This document shows positions 14,882 to 23,848 of a stretch of 64,000 nucleotides of DNA, one piece after another (within the stretch, counting starts at the first letter, position 1; every line of letters starts with the position of its first letter). The notes under the pieces are model-generated. The model ran no database searches. It was not told where the DNA came from and worked only from the letters and a program-made list of their open reading frames with translations. Source of the stretch: Geomonas propionica (lineage in GTDB: Bacteria; Desulfobacterota; Desulfuromonadia; Geobacterales; Geobacteraceae); NCBI RefSeq assembly GCF_016458235.1, contig NZ_JAEMHK010000001.1:62001-126000 (forward strand). Direction: 5' to 3'. Made by a program: the position numbers and the translations under genes.

Positions 14882-17131
14882 CTACATGCAGACCTTCAGG
14901 ATCTGCTCCAGGTCGGTCTCACCCTGCATCACCTTCAAGAGGCCGTCCATCTTCAGCGTCCACATCCCCTCATCCATGGCGATGGAGCGCAGCTCGTCCA
15001 TCCCCACGCCGCGCCTGATGGCGGTCTTGACCCTGTCGGTCCCCACCATGAGCTCGTGCAGGGCGATGCGCCCCTTGTAGCCGGTGCCGCCGCACTCCTC
15101 GCACCCGACCGCCTTCATGAAGTTGGCTTCCTTGACGTCGGGCACCACCCCCTCCCGCTCGCCGTAAACCTGCTTCAGGGATGCCACCACATCGTCGTAG
15201 CGCTGGCGCTGGTCGCGCGCCGGCTTCTTGCAGGCCGGGCAGAGCTTTTTGGCCAGGCGCTGCGCCACGATGCCCAAAAGGGCGTCCGAGAAGTTGAAGG
15301 GGTCCATCCCCATCTCGATCAGGCGCACCGCCGCCTCTGGCGCGGAGTTGGTGTGCAGGGTGGAAAAGACCAGGTGCCCGGTGAGCGAGGCCTCGATGGC
15401 GATCTTGGAGGTCTCGGCGTCGCGCATCTCGCCGATCATGATCACGTCCGGGTCGGCGCGCAAAAAGGAGCGCAGCGCCTCGGCGAAGGTGAAGCCGATC
15501 TTCGCATTTACCTGCACCTGGCACAGGCCCACCTGGGTGATCTCGACGGGATCCTCCGCGGTCCAGATCTTGCGCTCCTGGGTGTTGATGTGCCCCAGCG
15601 CCGAATGCAACGTGGTGGTCTTGCCGGAGCCGGTAGGGCCGACGCAGAGGATGATGCCGTGCGGCTTCTCCAGGATGTCCACGAAACGCACCAGGTTGTG
15701 CGGCAAGAACCCCAGCCCCGGGAGGGGGAGCGGCTTGGACGCGGCTAAAAGCCGCAGTACCGCGCCTTCGCGCCCCCCGACCAGCGGGGTGATCTCGACG
15801 CGGTACTCGAGCATCTGCTGCCGGTAGCGGAGCAGGATCTTGCCGCTTTGCGGGCGTCGCCTTTCCGCTATGTTCAGGTCGGCCATGATCTTGATGCGTA
15901 CCGTGATGGCACCCTTGTAGGAGGCGGCGACCTTGTGGGCATGGATGCACTCGCCGTCGATCCGGTAGCGGATGTTGAGCGGCTCACTGCCGGTGCCGGG
16001 CTCGAAATGGATGTCGGAGGCGCCGCGCCGGTAGGCGTCGATCAGGATCCGGTTCACCAGGGAGATGATCTTCGAGTCGGGCTCGAAGAGCAGGCGCGTG
16101 TCGTCCGCCTCCTCCTCGATGGTCACCGTCTCCGCCTCCCCTTTCATCGAGTTCAGCAGGGTGTCCACCGTCTCGATGCGGTTCCTATAGTACTTGTCGA
16201 TGGCGACGGAGATCTGGCGCGACGAGGCGACCACCAGCTCGGGGGCGAAATTGGTGGAGAACCTCAGGTTGTCCCCGATGGTGAGGTCGGTGGGGGCGCA
16301 GGTGGCGACCACCAGCTTTCTCCCCTCCAGCGAGATCGGGAAGACCTTGAGCCTGGTGGCGAGCCCCTCGGAGATGGCGGCCAGGGCGGCGTCGGTGGGA
16401 ATCACCGCCTCCAGGTTCACGAAGCGGAGCCGGAACTTGGTGGCGAGCGCCGACAGGAGCTGCTCCTCGGTGATGAGCCCCTTCATGATCAGGAGCTCCC
16501 CCACCTGCAGCTTCTTCCCCTTCTGGCTCTTGAAGGCCGCCTCGACCTGCTCCCTGGTGACCAGCCCCGACTCGACCAGGATGTCGCCTACCCGGGTGTG
16601 GTGCATCTCGTGCCTTTGTGCCTGTTCGTGCATTTCTCCCTCGTCCACCGCGTCAGCCAGCAAAATGGCCGCGTCCTCCCCTCCCCGCTGCGCCTGCTCC
16701 TGCTGCTTCAGCGCCGCCTCCAGCTTTTCGGTGGAGACATAGCCCTGGTCCTGGAGGATCTGGCCGGTGTAGCGGGCGTCCTGTCGGTAGCGCACCCCCG
16801 AATCGGTAAAGAACAGGGTCTGGCAGCTGTCCCCCTCCCCCGGCAACAGCCCCAGGAACCCTTTCAGGAACTTGCCGTTGGTGGGCACGTTGACCCGGAA
16901 GGTCTCACCGGCGATGGTCTGCACCTCCTCCAGGGTCTCGTTGCCGGCGCGCCCGATGCCGGCCGGCGGGCTCAGGAAGCGGATGTAGCAGATCTCGTCC
17001 AGGGAAAAGGTCAGCGTCTCGTTGCTCCCCTCGGTAAGCACCTCGACGTCGGTATCCTGATACTTGAAGGAACGGGTCAGGACCCCCTTGATCTCGTCCC
17101 CGGTCTTCAGTTTTATGGCAAGTTCGTTCAT
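14882..17131 (-). CDS. GspE/PilB/MshE-type secretion ATPase with tandem MshEN motifs
   Basis: 749 residues. An unusual N-terminal domain (about 1-125, KGVLTRSFKYQDTDVEVL style, possibly DUF6982-like) precedes two MshEN-like motifs in tandem: RVGDILVESGLVTREQVEAA (from about 180) and QVGELLIMKGLITEEQLLSA (from about 209), separated by the 5-residue spacing of the c-di-GMP-binding MshEN consensus. The ATPase core has Walker A GPTGSGKTTT (498-507), an Asp-box/Walker B region (DPDVIMIGEMRDAETS) and a four-Cys zinc site (CPAC...CEEC). GGAGGTAAC precedes the ATG. It lies 21 bp downstream of a GGDEF-EAL gene, so c-di-GMP control is plausible. No pilin or secretin genes are nearby, so the machine it drives is unknown. 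Confidence 0.9.
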   Translation of the reverse strand: MNELAIKLKTGDEIKGVLTRSFKYQDTDVEVLTEGSNETLTFSLDEICYIRFLSPPAGIGRAGNETLEEVQTIAGETFRVNVPTNGKFLKGFLGLLPGEGDSCQTLFFTDSGVRYRQDARYTGQILQDQGYVSTEKLEAALKQQEQAQRGGEDAAILLADAVDEGEMHEQAQRHEMHHTRVGDILVESGLVTREQVEAAFKSQKGKKLQVGELLIMKGLITEEQLLSALATKFRLRFVNLEAVIPTDAALAAISEGLATRLKVFPISLEGRKLVVATCAPTDLTIGDNLRFSTNFAPELVVASSRQISVAIDKYYRNRIETVDTLLNSMKGEAETVTIEEEADDTRLLFEPDSKIISLVNRILIDAYRRGASDIHFEPGTGSEPLNIRYRIDGECIHAHKVAASYKGAITVRIKIMADLNIAERRRPQSGKILLRYRQQMLEYRVEITPLVGGREGAVLRLLAASKPLPLPGLGFLPHNLVRFVDILEKPHGIILCVGPTGSGKTTTLHSALGHINTQERKIWTAEDPVEITQVGLCQVQVNAKIGFTFAEALRSFLRADPDVIMIGEMRDAETSKIAIEASLTGHLVFSTLHTNSAPEAAVRLIEMGMDPFNFSDALLGIVAQRLAKKLCPACKKPARDQRQRYDDVVASLKQVYGEREGVVPDVKEANFMKAVGCEECGGTGYKGRIALHELMVGTDRVKTAIRRGVGMDELRSIAMDEGMWTLKMDGLLKVMQGETDLEQILKVCM

Positions 17132-17152
17132 GTTACCTCCTCGGCTGGCGCG

Positions 17153-19327
17153 CTAGGCCTCGCCGCCGTTTACCAGGTGCCGCGCGATCCCACCCTCCAG
17201 GACCTCCGCGCCAGCGGTGTGCAACTGCAGGTGATCCTCGTCGGTGAAGAAGCGGGCGACGCGTTCCGCGTTCACCGGCCGCGACACCAGGAACCCCTGG
17301 ATCTCGTGGCATCCCTGGTCCTTCAGCGTCTCCAGTTGCTCCACCGACTCCACTCCCTCGGCCACGATCTGCATCTTGAGGCTCTTGGCCATGGCGATGA
17401 TGGCGGTCACGATGGCTTGATCCTCGGAGCTCTTCATCATGTTCAGGATGAAGGTCCGGTCGATCTTCAGGGTGTTGATGGGGAAACGGTGCAGGTAGGA
17501 AAGCGACGAGTACCCGGTGCCGAAATCGTCGACGGAGATGGTGATCCCCATGTCGCGCAACTCGCTCAGCACCCGGCAGGTGTACTCGTCGTTTTGCATC
17601 AGGGCGCTCTCGGTGATCTCTATCTCCAAAAGGGACGGGTCGAGCCCGGTGGCGCCCAGGACCGCGCAGATCGACTGCTTCACGTCCTGGCGCTGGAAAT
17701 GGAAGGGGGAGAGGTTCACCGCCACCCGGACCGGCGCCAGGTTCGCCTCCTGCCACGCCACCGCCTGCAGGCACGCGGTGCGCATGACCCAGTCGGTCAG
17801 CTCCGCGATCATCCCCCCCTCTTCGGCGAGGCGGATGAACTTGTCCGGCGCCAGCATGCCCAGCTGCGGGTGCATCCAGCGCACCAGCGCCTCGACGCTG
17901 GTGACCTTGCCGGTCAAGAGGTCCACCTTGGGCTGGTAGTGCAGCACGAACTGCCCCAGCTCCACCGCCTGGCGCAGGTCGGCCAGCAGGGTGACCCGTT
18001 CGCTGGCGTGCTCGTTCATCTTCTTGTCGAAGAGCGCGTACACGTTCTTGCCGCACCCCTTGGCGTGGTACATGGCGATGTCCGCGTTCATGAGCAGCTC
18101 GTCCACGCTCCTGCCGTCGTGCGGGTAGAGGGTCACCCCGACGCTGGCGGTGACACGGATCTCGCTGGCGCCCAGCCGGAAGGGAGTGGCGAACAGGGCC
18201 ACCAGCTTCTGGGCCACCACCGCCGCGTTCTCGGGGCTGCAGACGTTCTGGCAGAAGATGGTGAACTCGTCCCCGCCCAGGCGCGCCACCGTGTCGCAGC
18301 TGCGCACCACCGTGGCCAGCCGGCCCGCCACCTCGATGAGCAGCAGGTCGCCGGTGCGGTGCCCCAGGGTGTCGTTGATGTCCTTGAAGTGGTCCAGGTC
18401 GATGAAGATGACCGCGACCGACTCACGGGAACGTTCGGCGTGGAAGAGGGCCTGGGCCAGCCGGTCATAGAACAGGGTCCGGTTGGGGAGCCGGGTCAGC
18501 GGGTCGTAGTGGGCGAGCTGCTGCAGGTGCGCTTGGCGCTGCGTCAGGATCTGGTCCCGCTCCTCGATCTCCTGGAGCATGTTGTTGAAGCCGTCGTACA
18601 AAAGGCCGATCTCGTCGTCGCAGGGCTTGGTGACGCGCAGGGCGAAGTTCTTGCCGGCGGAGATCTCCTTCATGGCGGAGAGCAGCCCCAAAAGCGGCGC
18701 CGAGATCAACAGCTGCAGCCGGGCGGAGAACATGCAGAAGACCAGGAAGGTGACCGCCATGAACCCCAGCGCCACCAGAATGGTCCAACGCAGGCTGTGC
18801 AGGAATCCCCTGGCGTTGGCCTGAATGACCACCGTGCCGACCTGCTCGCCGTCCAGCCGGATCGGCTGCACCACGCTGGCGTAGCCGGACAGAAAGGAGC
18901 TCGTGTAGGCCTCCCCGGTCACCTGCTGCATCGCCCGCGCCACGTCGTCCGCCGAGGCCCAGCCGGGGAGGTATTCCAGCGGCAGCGCTGCGTGCTCCGC
19001 TTGGGCGGCGTGGTAGCGCACGAGCAGGCGCCCTTCCTGGTTAAGGATGTAGACCGCAAGGATGTTGCTTTTCTGGGTGAGGGGCCGGATGGTCTCCTGC
19101 ACCGACTTCGGGTCGTTGAAGACCAGCGCCGTGGCGCTGTTTTTGCCTATGAGATCGGCGAGGGAGACCAGGTACTCCTGCTGGTCCCGGTACAGGACCT
19201 TGGCCTCGCGGGTCACGAAAAAGATGGAGGAAACGAAAAGGGTGGCCGTGCAGCAGCTCATGATGATCAGCATCAGTTTGCGCTGCAACGGCAGATTCCT
19301 GATGAACTTTTTGCCCCGTTGCCTCAT
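17153..19327 (-). CDS. YfiN-like membrane diguanylate cyclase/phosphodiesterase (GGDEF-EAL)
   Basis: 724 residues from ATG 19327 (GAGGG 8 bp upstream; a GTG at 19336 has no spacing). Two membrane helices (about 18-40 and 183-205) flank a periplasmic CHASE8/YfiN-type sensor domain, followed by a HAMP region. The GGDEF domain is intact (LGGDEF about 353) with an RxxD inhibitory I-site five residues upstream (RSCD). The EAL domain is also complete: EALVRW, EITES, DDFGTGYSSL, KIDRTFI, AEGVE. It could therefore make or break c-di-GMP. The YfiR gene directly upstream suggests the same periplasmic repression as in YfiBNR systems. Confidence 0.93.
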   Translation of the reverse strand: MRQRGKKFIRNLPLQRKLMLIIMSCCTATLFVSSIFFVTREAKVLYRDQQEYLVSLADLIGKNSATALVFNDPKSVQETIRPLTQKSNILAVYILNQEGRLLVRYHAAQAEHAALPLEYLPGWASADDVARAMQQVTGEAYTSSFLSGYASVVQPIRLDGEQVGTVVIQANARGFLHSLRWTILVALGFMAVTFLVFCMFSARLQLLISAPLLGLLSAMKEISAGKNFALRVTKPCDDEIGLLYDGFNNMLQEIEERDQILTQRQAHLQQLAHYDPLTRLPNRTLFYDRLAQALFHAERSRESVAVIFIDLDHFKDINDTLGHRTGDLLLIEVAGRLATVVRSCDTVARLGGDEFTIFCQNVCSPENAAVVAQKLVALFATPFRLGASEIRVTASVGVTLYPHDGRSVDELLMNADIAMYHAKGCGKNVYALFDKKMNEHASERVTLLADLRQAVELGQFVLHYQPKVDLLTGKVTSVEALVRWMHPQLGMLAPDKFIRLAEEGGMIAELTDWVMRTACLQAVAWQEANLAPVRVAVNLSPFHFQRQDVKQSICAVLGATGLDPSLLEIEITESALMQNDEYTCRVLSELRDMGITISVDDFGTGYSSLSYLHRFPINTLKIDRTFILNMMKSSEDQAIVTAIIAMAKSLKMQIVAEGVESVEQLETLKDQGCHEIQGFLVSRPVNAERVARFFTDEDHLQLHTAGAEVLEGGIARHLVNGGEA

Positions 19328-19328
19328 G

Positions 19329-19895
19329 TCAATCACCCTCGCGTACGATTCTGGCCAGCTTCAAAAGCTGCGAACTGATCTTGAAGCGGGACTGCTGCGC
19401 CGCCCTGACGTTGATCTCAAAGCGCACCCTCCCCTCGATCTCCACGAGGCCGATGATCCCCCCGAGCCTCGCGAAGTCGGGTTGATCGCTCACCGTCAAC
19501 AGCGACCTCCTGCGCGCCTGGTCCAATATGCCGGCCAGATAGCGCTTCTCCACCCCGCTCACCACCAACAGGTGACACTCCCCCAGTTCCTCGCCCGGCT
19601 GCACCCGCTTGACATGCAGGGGATGTCCCAGCACCGTCTTGCCCCGGTACTGCTCCAGCGCCGCCGTGAAGGGGCCGCGCCCGAGGCTGCAGACCATGAG
19701 CGGCGCTCCGCTCCCGGAGAAGGCGTCGGCGGGCCACTCGATGTACTTGGCCATGTTGAACACCATGGCCCCCTTCACCTGGTATTCCTGCGGCGCTTCC
19801 GCGCCCAGGCGCCCCGGGGTGGCGAGAAGCAGGCAGAGGAGGACCGGGAGCAAAAGCCCGGGACAGCGCCTCCATATGCGTGGCATTACTGGCAT
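19329..19895 (-). CDS. YfiR/HmsC-family periplasmic regulator (DUF4154)
   Basis: 188 residues from ATG 19895, preceded by AGGAAGAGG. A clear signal peptide (LLLPVLLCLLLATPGRLGAEA) is followed by the family blocks YQVKGAMVFNMAKYIEWP, HLLVVSG and the C-terminal GGIIGLVEIEGRVRFEIN with SRFKISSQLLKLARIV. YfiR binds and silences the periplasmic domain of YfiN-type cyclases until redox or envelope stress releases it. Only one Cys pair candidate (CSLGRG, GECHLL) is present, so the redox switch may be simpler than in Pseudomonas YfiR. The gene sits between a TonB receptor and its probable partner. Confidence 0.88.
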   Translation of the reverse strand: MPVMPRIWRRCPGLLLPVLLCLLLATPGRLGAEAPQEYQVKGAMVFNMAKYIEWPADAFSGSGAPLMVCSLGRGPFTAALEQYRGKTVLGHPLHVKRVQPGEELGECHLLVVSGVEKRYLAGILDQARRRSLLTVSDQPDFARLGGIIGLVEIEGRVRFEINVRAAQQSRFKISSQLLKLARIVREGD

Positions 19896-19908
19896 CGGCA
19901 CCCTCTTC

Positions 19909-21963
19909 CTAGAACCGGTAGCTGAACAGGAGCCGATAGGTCCTGCCGTCCTGGGGGATCAGGCTCTGCACGTGATCGGTAGTGGCCGGGTCCTCGAGGC
20001 GCCGGTCCAGGAGGTTGTAAATCGAGAAGGATGCCTCCAGCCCCGGCAACAACCCCGTCGACGAGAGGGTGGCGTTGCTGACCAGGTATCCCGGGGAGGC
20101 GACCTGGGCGCCGTTGTGGGTGAATTCGCGCCGGCTCACCCCCTGCAGCTCGATGCCCGCGAAGACCTTCTTGAGGTACAGGGGGGCGGTCAGGTTCAGC
20201 TTCACCAGGTGGCGCGGGGAGTAATCGAGCCCCTGATCGGTCTGCTGGTCCCGGGCGGAGACGAAGCCGTAGCTGCCGCGCGCCGCGTAGCCGCTGTTCC
20301 ACTGTCCCTCGATCTCGAACTCGCCCCCCACGGCCTTGACCCGCTCCACGTTGGCGAAGGCCACCTGGGTCGGCGACACGTCCTGATAGCTGATCAGGTT
20401 GTCGATCTTGTTGTAGAACAGGCTCGCGCTGGTGCGCACCACGTCGCCGTAGTACTGCTCGTAGATCGCCTCGTAGCTGCGCACCGTTTCCGGTTGGAGC
20501 GCCGGTCTGGTGGCGTAGCCGTTGAACACGTCGTTGTAGTAGAGCTCGTAGGCGTTGGGCGCCCGGAAGGCCTGGCCGTAGACCAGCTTGAACACGCTCC
20601 CCTCGACCGGGGTGTAGATGAGCGCCAGGCGCGGGCTGGTGGCCCCGCCGAAGGTCTCGTAGTGATCGTAGCGGATCCCCGCGTTCAGGATCAGCGTGTC
20701 CAGGATGCGCAACTCGGCCTGGCCGAACAGGGCGTAGAAGACGTCGCCGTGCCTGTTGTCCAGCGCGCGCCCCCCCGGCACCGCGTCGTAGTTGGGGATG
20801 TCCATCTGGAAGTCGTCACGGAACATCACCCCCCCGGTCAGTTGCAGGCGCGGCAGGAGCTGGCGGCTCGCCTGCACTTCGGTGCCCCACCAGCGCGCCA
20901 GGTGGTCGTCGCGGTTCACGTAGGTCGCGGGGTAAAAGGGAGGATCGTCGCCGGTCTTCTCGTAGGCGAAATTCCCGGTGAAGCGGAACTCGTCGTAGAA
21001 GAGCCGGGCGGTAACGCCGGTGCCGGCGATCGCCTTGTCGTAGCGGAGGTCGAGAAAGCTCCTGCGGTCGTTGGACTTGGTGCGCGGGTCGTTGAAGAGG
21101 GTGCCGAAGGAGGCGGTGGGGATCCTCTTGTCACGCGAAACCAGGGCGCCGGTCAGGGTGAGGTCCTGCAGGTGCCCGGAGAGGAACAGCGAGTAGTTGC
21201 GGTCCCGGTCCATATTGCCGGCGATGCCGTTGTTGGTGGCAGGATCGTTGAACGCGGGAAAGAAAAGGCGGTCGTTGCCCCGGCTGGAGTAGCCGGAACC
21301 GGAAAGGACGATCTCGCCGCCGTTGAAGAACTTGCCGTAGGTGATGCGACCGGAGCCGGTCTGCTGGCTGCCCCAGCCCCCGCCGACCTCGACTCCTTCC
21401 AGCTGCTTGGCGGTCTTGCTGATGACGTTGATGACGCCGAAGAAGGCGCCGGCGCCGTAGAGCGAGGAACTGGGCCCGCGGATGACCTCGATCCGGTCGA
21501 TGAGCGCCATGTCGAGGATGAATTCGGTGCCGATGGAGGCCGACTCGTAGATGGCGTCGTTGATGCGGTGCCCGTCCACCAGGAGCAGCAGCCGGGTGTT
21601 GTAGTCGCCGGGGCGGTTGAAGCCGCGGGTCCCTATGTAGCTGTAGTTTCGATCGTAGGTGGTGAAGAAGCCGCGGGTCGCGTTGAGGACGTCGGCCAAG
21701 GTGCGCCAGCCGTAACGCCTGATCTCCTCCGAGGTGACCACGGTCACCGACGCGGGCGCCTCGGTCACCACCTGCTCGAACTTGGAGACCCCGTACACCT
21801 TCTCCACCTTGAGGTTGGTGAGCTGCTCCAGGTCCATCGACTCGAGGTCGGACGGCGCCGGCTGCTCAGCGCCTTCCTGGGCGAGCGCCGCCGTCGCGCA
21901 CAGCAGCGACAGCAGCAGTGCGCCGGCCAGGGCCAGCCTCGGCCTGGAACGGTATCTTCTCAT
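19909..21963 (-). CDS. TonB-dependent outer-membrane receptor
   Basis: 684 residues from ATG 21963, chosen for GGAGGAAG upstream and the signal peptide (LALAGALLLSLLCATAALAQ) that follows. A plug domain (VTVVTSEEIRRYGWRTLADVL, GPSSSLYGAGAFFGVINVISK) is followed by a 22-strand-type barrel ending in a C-terminal aromatic (LLFSYRF). The short form with plug motifs ESMDLEQLTNLKV is typical of receptors paired with YfiR and GGDEF genes. Substrate unknown; a ligand-responsive input to the downstream c-di-GMP module is possible. First gene of a four-gene minus-strand operon. Confidence 0.9.
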   Translation of the reverse strand: MRRYRSRPRLALAGALLLSLLCATAALAQEGAEQPAPSDLESMDLEQLTNLKVEKVYGVSKFEQVVTEAPASVTVVTSEEIRRYGWRTLADVLNATRGFFTTYDRNYSYIGTRGFNRPGDYNTRLLLLVDGHRINDAIYESASIGTEFILDMALIDRIEVIRGPSSSLYGAGAFFGVINVISKTAKQLEGVEVGGGWGSQQTGSGRITYGKFFNGGEIVLSGSGYSSRGNDRLFFPAFNDPATNNGIAGNMDRDRNYSLFLSGHLQDLTLTGALVSRDKRIPTASFGTLFNDPRTKSNDRRSFLDLRYDKAIAGTGVTARLFYDEFRFTGNFAYEKTGDDPPFYPATYVNRDDHLARWWGTEVQASRQLLPRLQLTGGVMFRDDFQMDIPNYDAVPGGRALDNRHGDVFYALFGQAELRILDTLILNAGIRYDHYETFGGATSPRLALIYTPVEGSVFKLVYGQAFRAPNAYELYYNDVFNGYATRPALQPETVRSYEAIYEQYYGDVVRTSASLFYNKIDNLISYQDVSPTQVAFANVERVKAVGGEFEIEGQWNSGYAARGSYGFVSARDQQTDQGLDYSPRHLVKLNLTAPLYLKKVFAGIELQGVSRREFTHNGAQVASPGYLVSNATLSSTGLLPGLEASFSIYNLLDRRLEDPATTDHVQSLIPQDGRTYRLLFSYRF

Positions 21964-22084
21964 CGTCTTCCTCCAGCATTTCTGCTTCTTCAACACCTGT
22001 GCCGCTGGTTGGGACAACGAGCCTGTGGAAGAAGGCGCGGCAGTTACTCAAAGATTCCCGAGTAACGCGCTGACGGGTAATGGA

Positions 22085-22112
22085 TCATTTAATATTTTAT
22101 TATTATTGTCAA
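22085..22112 (-). promoter_or_regulatory. AT-rich promoter region for TonB-YfiR operon
   Basis: On the minus strand TTGACA (22107-22112) is followed by an AT-rich stretch where a -10 such as TTAAAT or AATGAT can be placed at 16-17 bp. An inverted repeat CAATAA-N8-TTATTG lies upstream at 22167-22186 and could be an operator. The remaining 22188-22400 shows no recognisable gene. Confidence 0.35.
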
Positions 22113-22400
22113 CGATTAATACGTTTATCAATTGGGCATTTACGACAACAACAGGCAAAGAAAAAACAATAATCATTAAGTTATTGCAACTACGTTGTGC
22201 TAACTACGCATTATGACTTGTGGCGGCGTCGCGAGGAAGCGTTCACACTGTAGATGCAATGCAATTAAGGGACAAAGCCTGTTGCCAGTGTTCTTTCGCC
22301 GCAGCTGTCACATTCTTCTCATCGGTCGATGTGTCCTCAAACTTAGGGCCGGATCGTTTATTGTGGTTTTCGGGTGGGAAAGAGATGGGAGAAGTAGAAC

Positions 22401-22424
22401 GGGCGAATGATTATTCGCCCCTAC
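22401..22424. repeat. REP-type palindrome (GGGCGAAT...ATTCGCCC)
   Basis: A 20-bp near-perfect palindrome plus CTAC tail. It is the exact 24-bp reverse complement of 48361-48384. Elements like this are known in many bacteria as REP-type repeats. Confidence 0.8.
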
Positions 22425-22432
22425 AGGTGCTC

Positions 22433-22464
22433 ACTCCCCCTCCCGCAAGGGGAGGGGGGACCCG
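22433..22464. repeat. Dispersed GC-rich palindromic repeat
   Basis: CTCCCCCTCCCGCAAGGGGA followed by GGGGGGACC; core is the same as the copy at 4340. It abuts the 3' end of the histidine kinase gene and could act as a hairpin stop for it. Confidence 0.65.
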
Positions 22465-22465
22465 A

Positions 22466-23848
22466 TCAACGGGGCAGGGTGACGCGAACCTGGAAAGCGC
22501 CGGGGACGTTGCGGGCCTCGATGCGCCCCTGGTGCAGCGCGACGATCTTGCGGGCGATGGCGAGCCCCAGGCCGCTCCCCTCCGCCGCTGCGCGTTTGCC
22601 GCGGTAAAAAGGCGCGAAGATGTCGGCGAGCTCCCGCTCGTCGAGCGACTCGTGGTCGTTAGTGACCCTGAGCTCTATGTCGTCCTCGCGCCGGTCCAGC
22701 TCCACCAGGACCTCGGCGCCAGGCTCCCCGTGCAGCACGGCGTTCTCCAAGAGGTTCTTGAAGGCGATGCGCAACAGCTCCTCGTTGCCGGCAACCGGCT
22801 CGGCAGCGGCTAGAGCCAGCCGGATCGAGATACCCCGGCTCTTCGCCAGGGGCCCCACCGTTCTCGCCAGAGCTGAGATCACGTCCGCGACATCGACCCG
22901 CTCCCCGGTCTGCAGGGGGGCCTGCAGATCGAGCCGCGCGTAACGCAGAATGTCACCCACCAAGCGGTCCGCCTCCTCGATGTCCTCCCAGATCGCCTCC
23001 AGCATCTCCTTGGCGTCTTCACGGTCGCCGCGCGCCAGGGCGCCGTCCAGGCACTCACCGGCCACTCTGATGCGCGCCAGGGGGCTGCGCAATTCGTGAG
23101 AGACGTTGGCGGTGAGTTCGCGGCCGCCGCGCACCATCCGCTCCGCCGTTTCCGCCATATGGTTGAAGGCGCGCGCCAGGCGCCCGATCTCGTCGCGCTC
23201 CGAGAGTTCCGCCCGCGCCGACAGATCGCCGGCCGCGATACGCAGGGCTGATTCCTCCAGGCGTTTCAGGGGGCGGGTGATGCGCAGGGTGAGCGGTACC
23301 GCCAGCAGCGCCACCAGGGCGCCTATCAGGGCCAGCCCGCCGGCAAAGCCCCCGATCGGGAAGGTCCCGCCGTGGCGCTGTGACAGCAGGTGCAGCAGCA
23401 GGGGGCGGTGCTCCGGCCCGATGGACACCGGCAGCGCCGCGTACCAGGGGAAGCCACCGCGCGGGTCGATGGTCACGCTCACGCCATCGTGCATCCCGGT
23501 CCTTTTGGGGATCCGCTCGATCTCCGGGGCGCGTCCCCCGGGAAAGGAGGCGGCGAGGATTTCGCCTGCGGCGCCGGTGACCCAGACCTTGGCGTTGCTG
23601 CTCGCCGCAAGCCTTGCCACCGCGTCGCGCAGCGCGGCATCCTCGCCGGAGCCCGTCGTGAGGGAAGCCTGCACCGACGCTGCCAGGAAATCGGCGGCGA
23701 CGTGGCTGCTCTGGGCCACCGACTTCGCCACGTACTGCCGGTGGCTTTCCCCGACCACGAACAGGAAGAGGACGAAGATGAGCGCCTCGGTGACCGCGAG
23801 GGCCAGGCACCAGTGCAGCAGGATCTTGAGGTAGAGGCTCCTGATCAC
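22466..23848 (-). CDS. CpxA-like sensor histidine kinase
   Basis: 460 residues. Helix 1 (LALAVTEALIFVLFLFVV) and helix 2 (GGLALIGALVALLAVPLTL) bracket a periplasmic sensor domain of about 140 residues. A HAMP domain (ITRPLKRLEESALRIAAGDL) leads to the HisKA box NVSHELRSPLARI with the phospho-acceptor His, and an HATPase with FKNLLENAVLHGEPG and GSGLGLAIARKI. Its start overlaps the response-regulator stop by 4 bp (ATGA), so the pair is translationally coupled. The kinase most resembles the envelope-stress CpxA type, but the sensed signal is unknown. Confidence 0.9.
   Translation of the reverse strand: MIRSLYLKILLHWCLALAVTEALIFVLFLFVVGESHRQYVAKSVAQSSHVAADFLAASVQASLTTGSGEDAALRDAVARLAASSNAKVWVTGAAGEILAASFPGGRAPEIERIPKRTGMHDGVSVTIDPRGGFPWYAALPVSIGPEHRPLLLHLLSQRHGGTFPIGGFAGGLALIGALVALLAVPLTLRITRPLKRLEESALRIAAGDLSARAELSERDEIGRLARAFNHMAETAERMVRGGRELTANVSHELRSPLARIRVAGECLDGALARGDREDAKEMLEAIWEDIEEADRLVGDILRYARLDLQAPLQTGERVDVADVISALARTVGPLAKSRGISIRLALAAAEPVAGNEELLRIAFKNLLENAVLHGEPGAEVLVELDRREDDIELRVTNDHESLDERELADIFAPFYRGKRAAAEGSGLGLAIARKIVALHQGRIEARNVPGAFQVRVTLPR

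Noticed and set aside
15848-19378. Open frame of 1176 codons on the plus strand
   Set aside because: Antisense to the ATPase and GGDEF-EAL genes, which have clear motifs, ribosome sites and operon spacing.
19609-22065. Open frame of 818 codons on the plus strand
   Set aside because: Antisense shadow of the TonB receptor.
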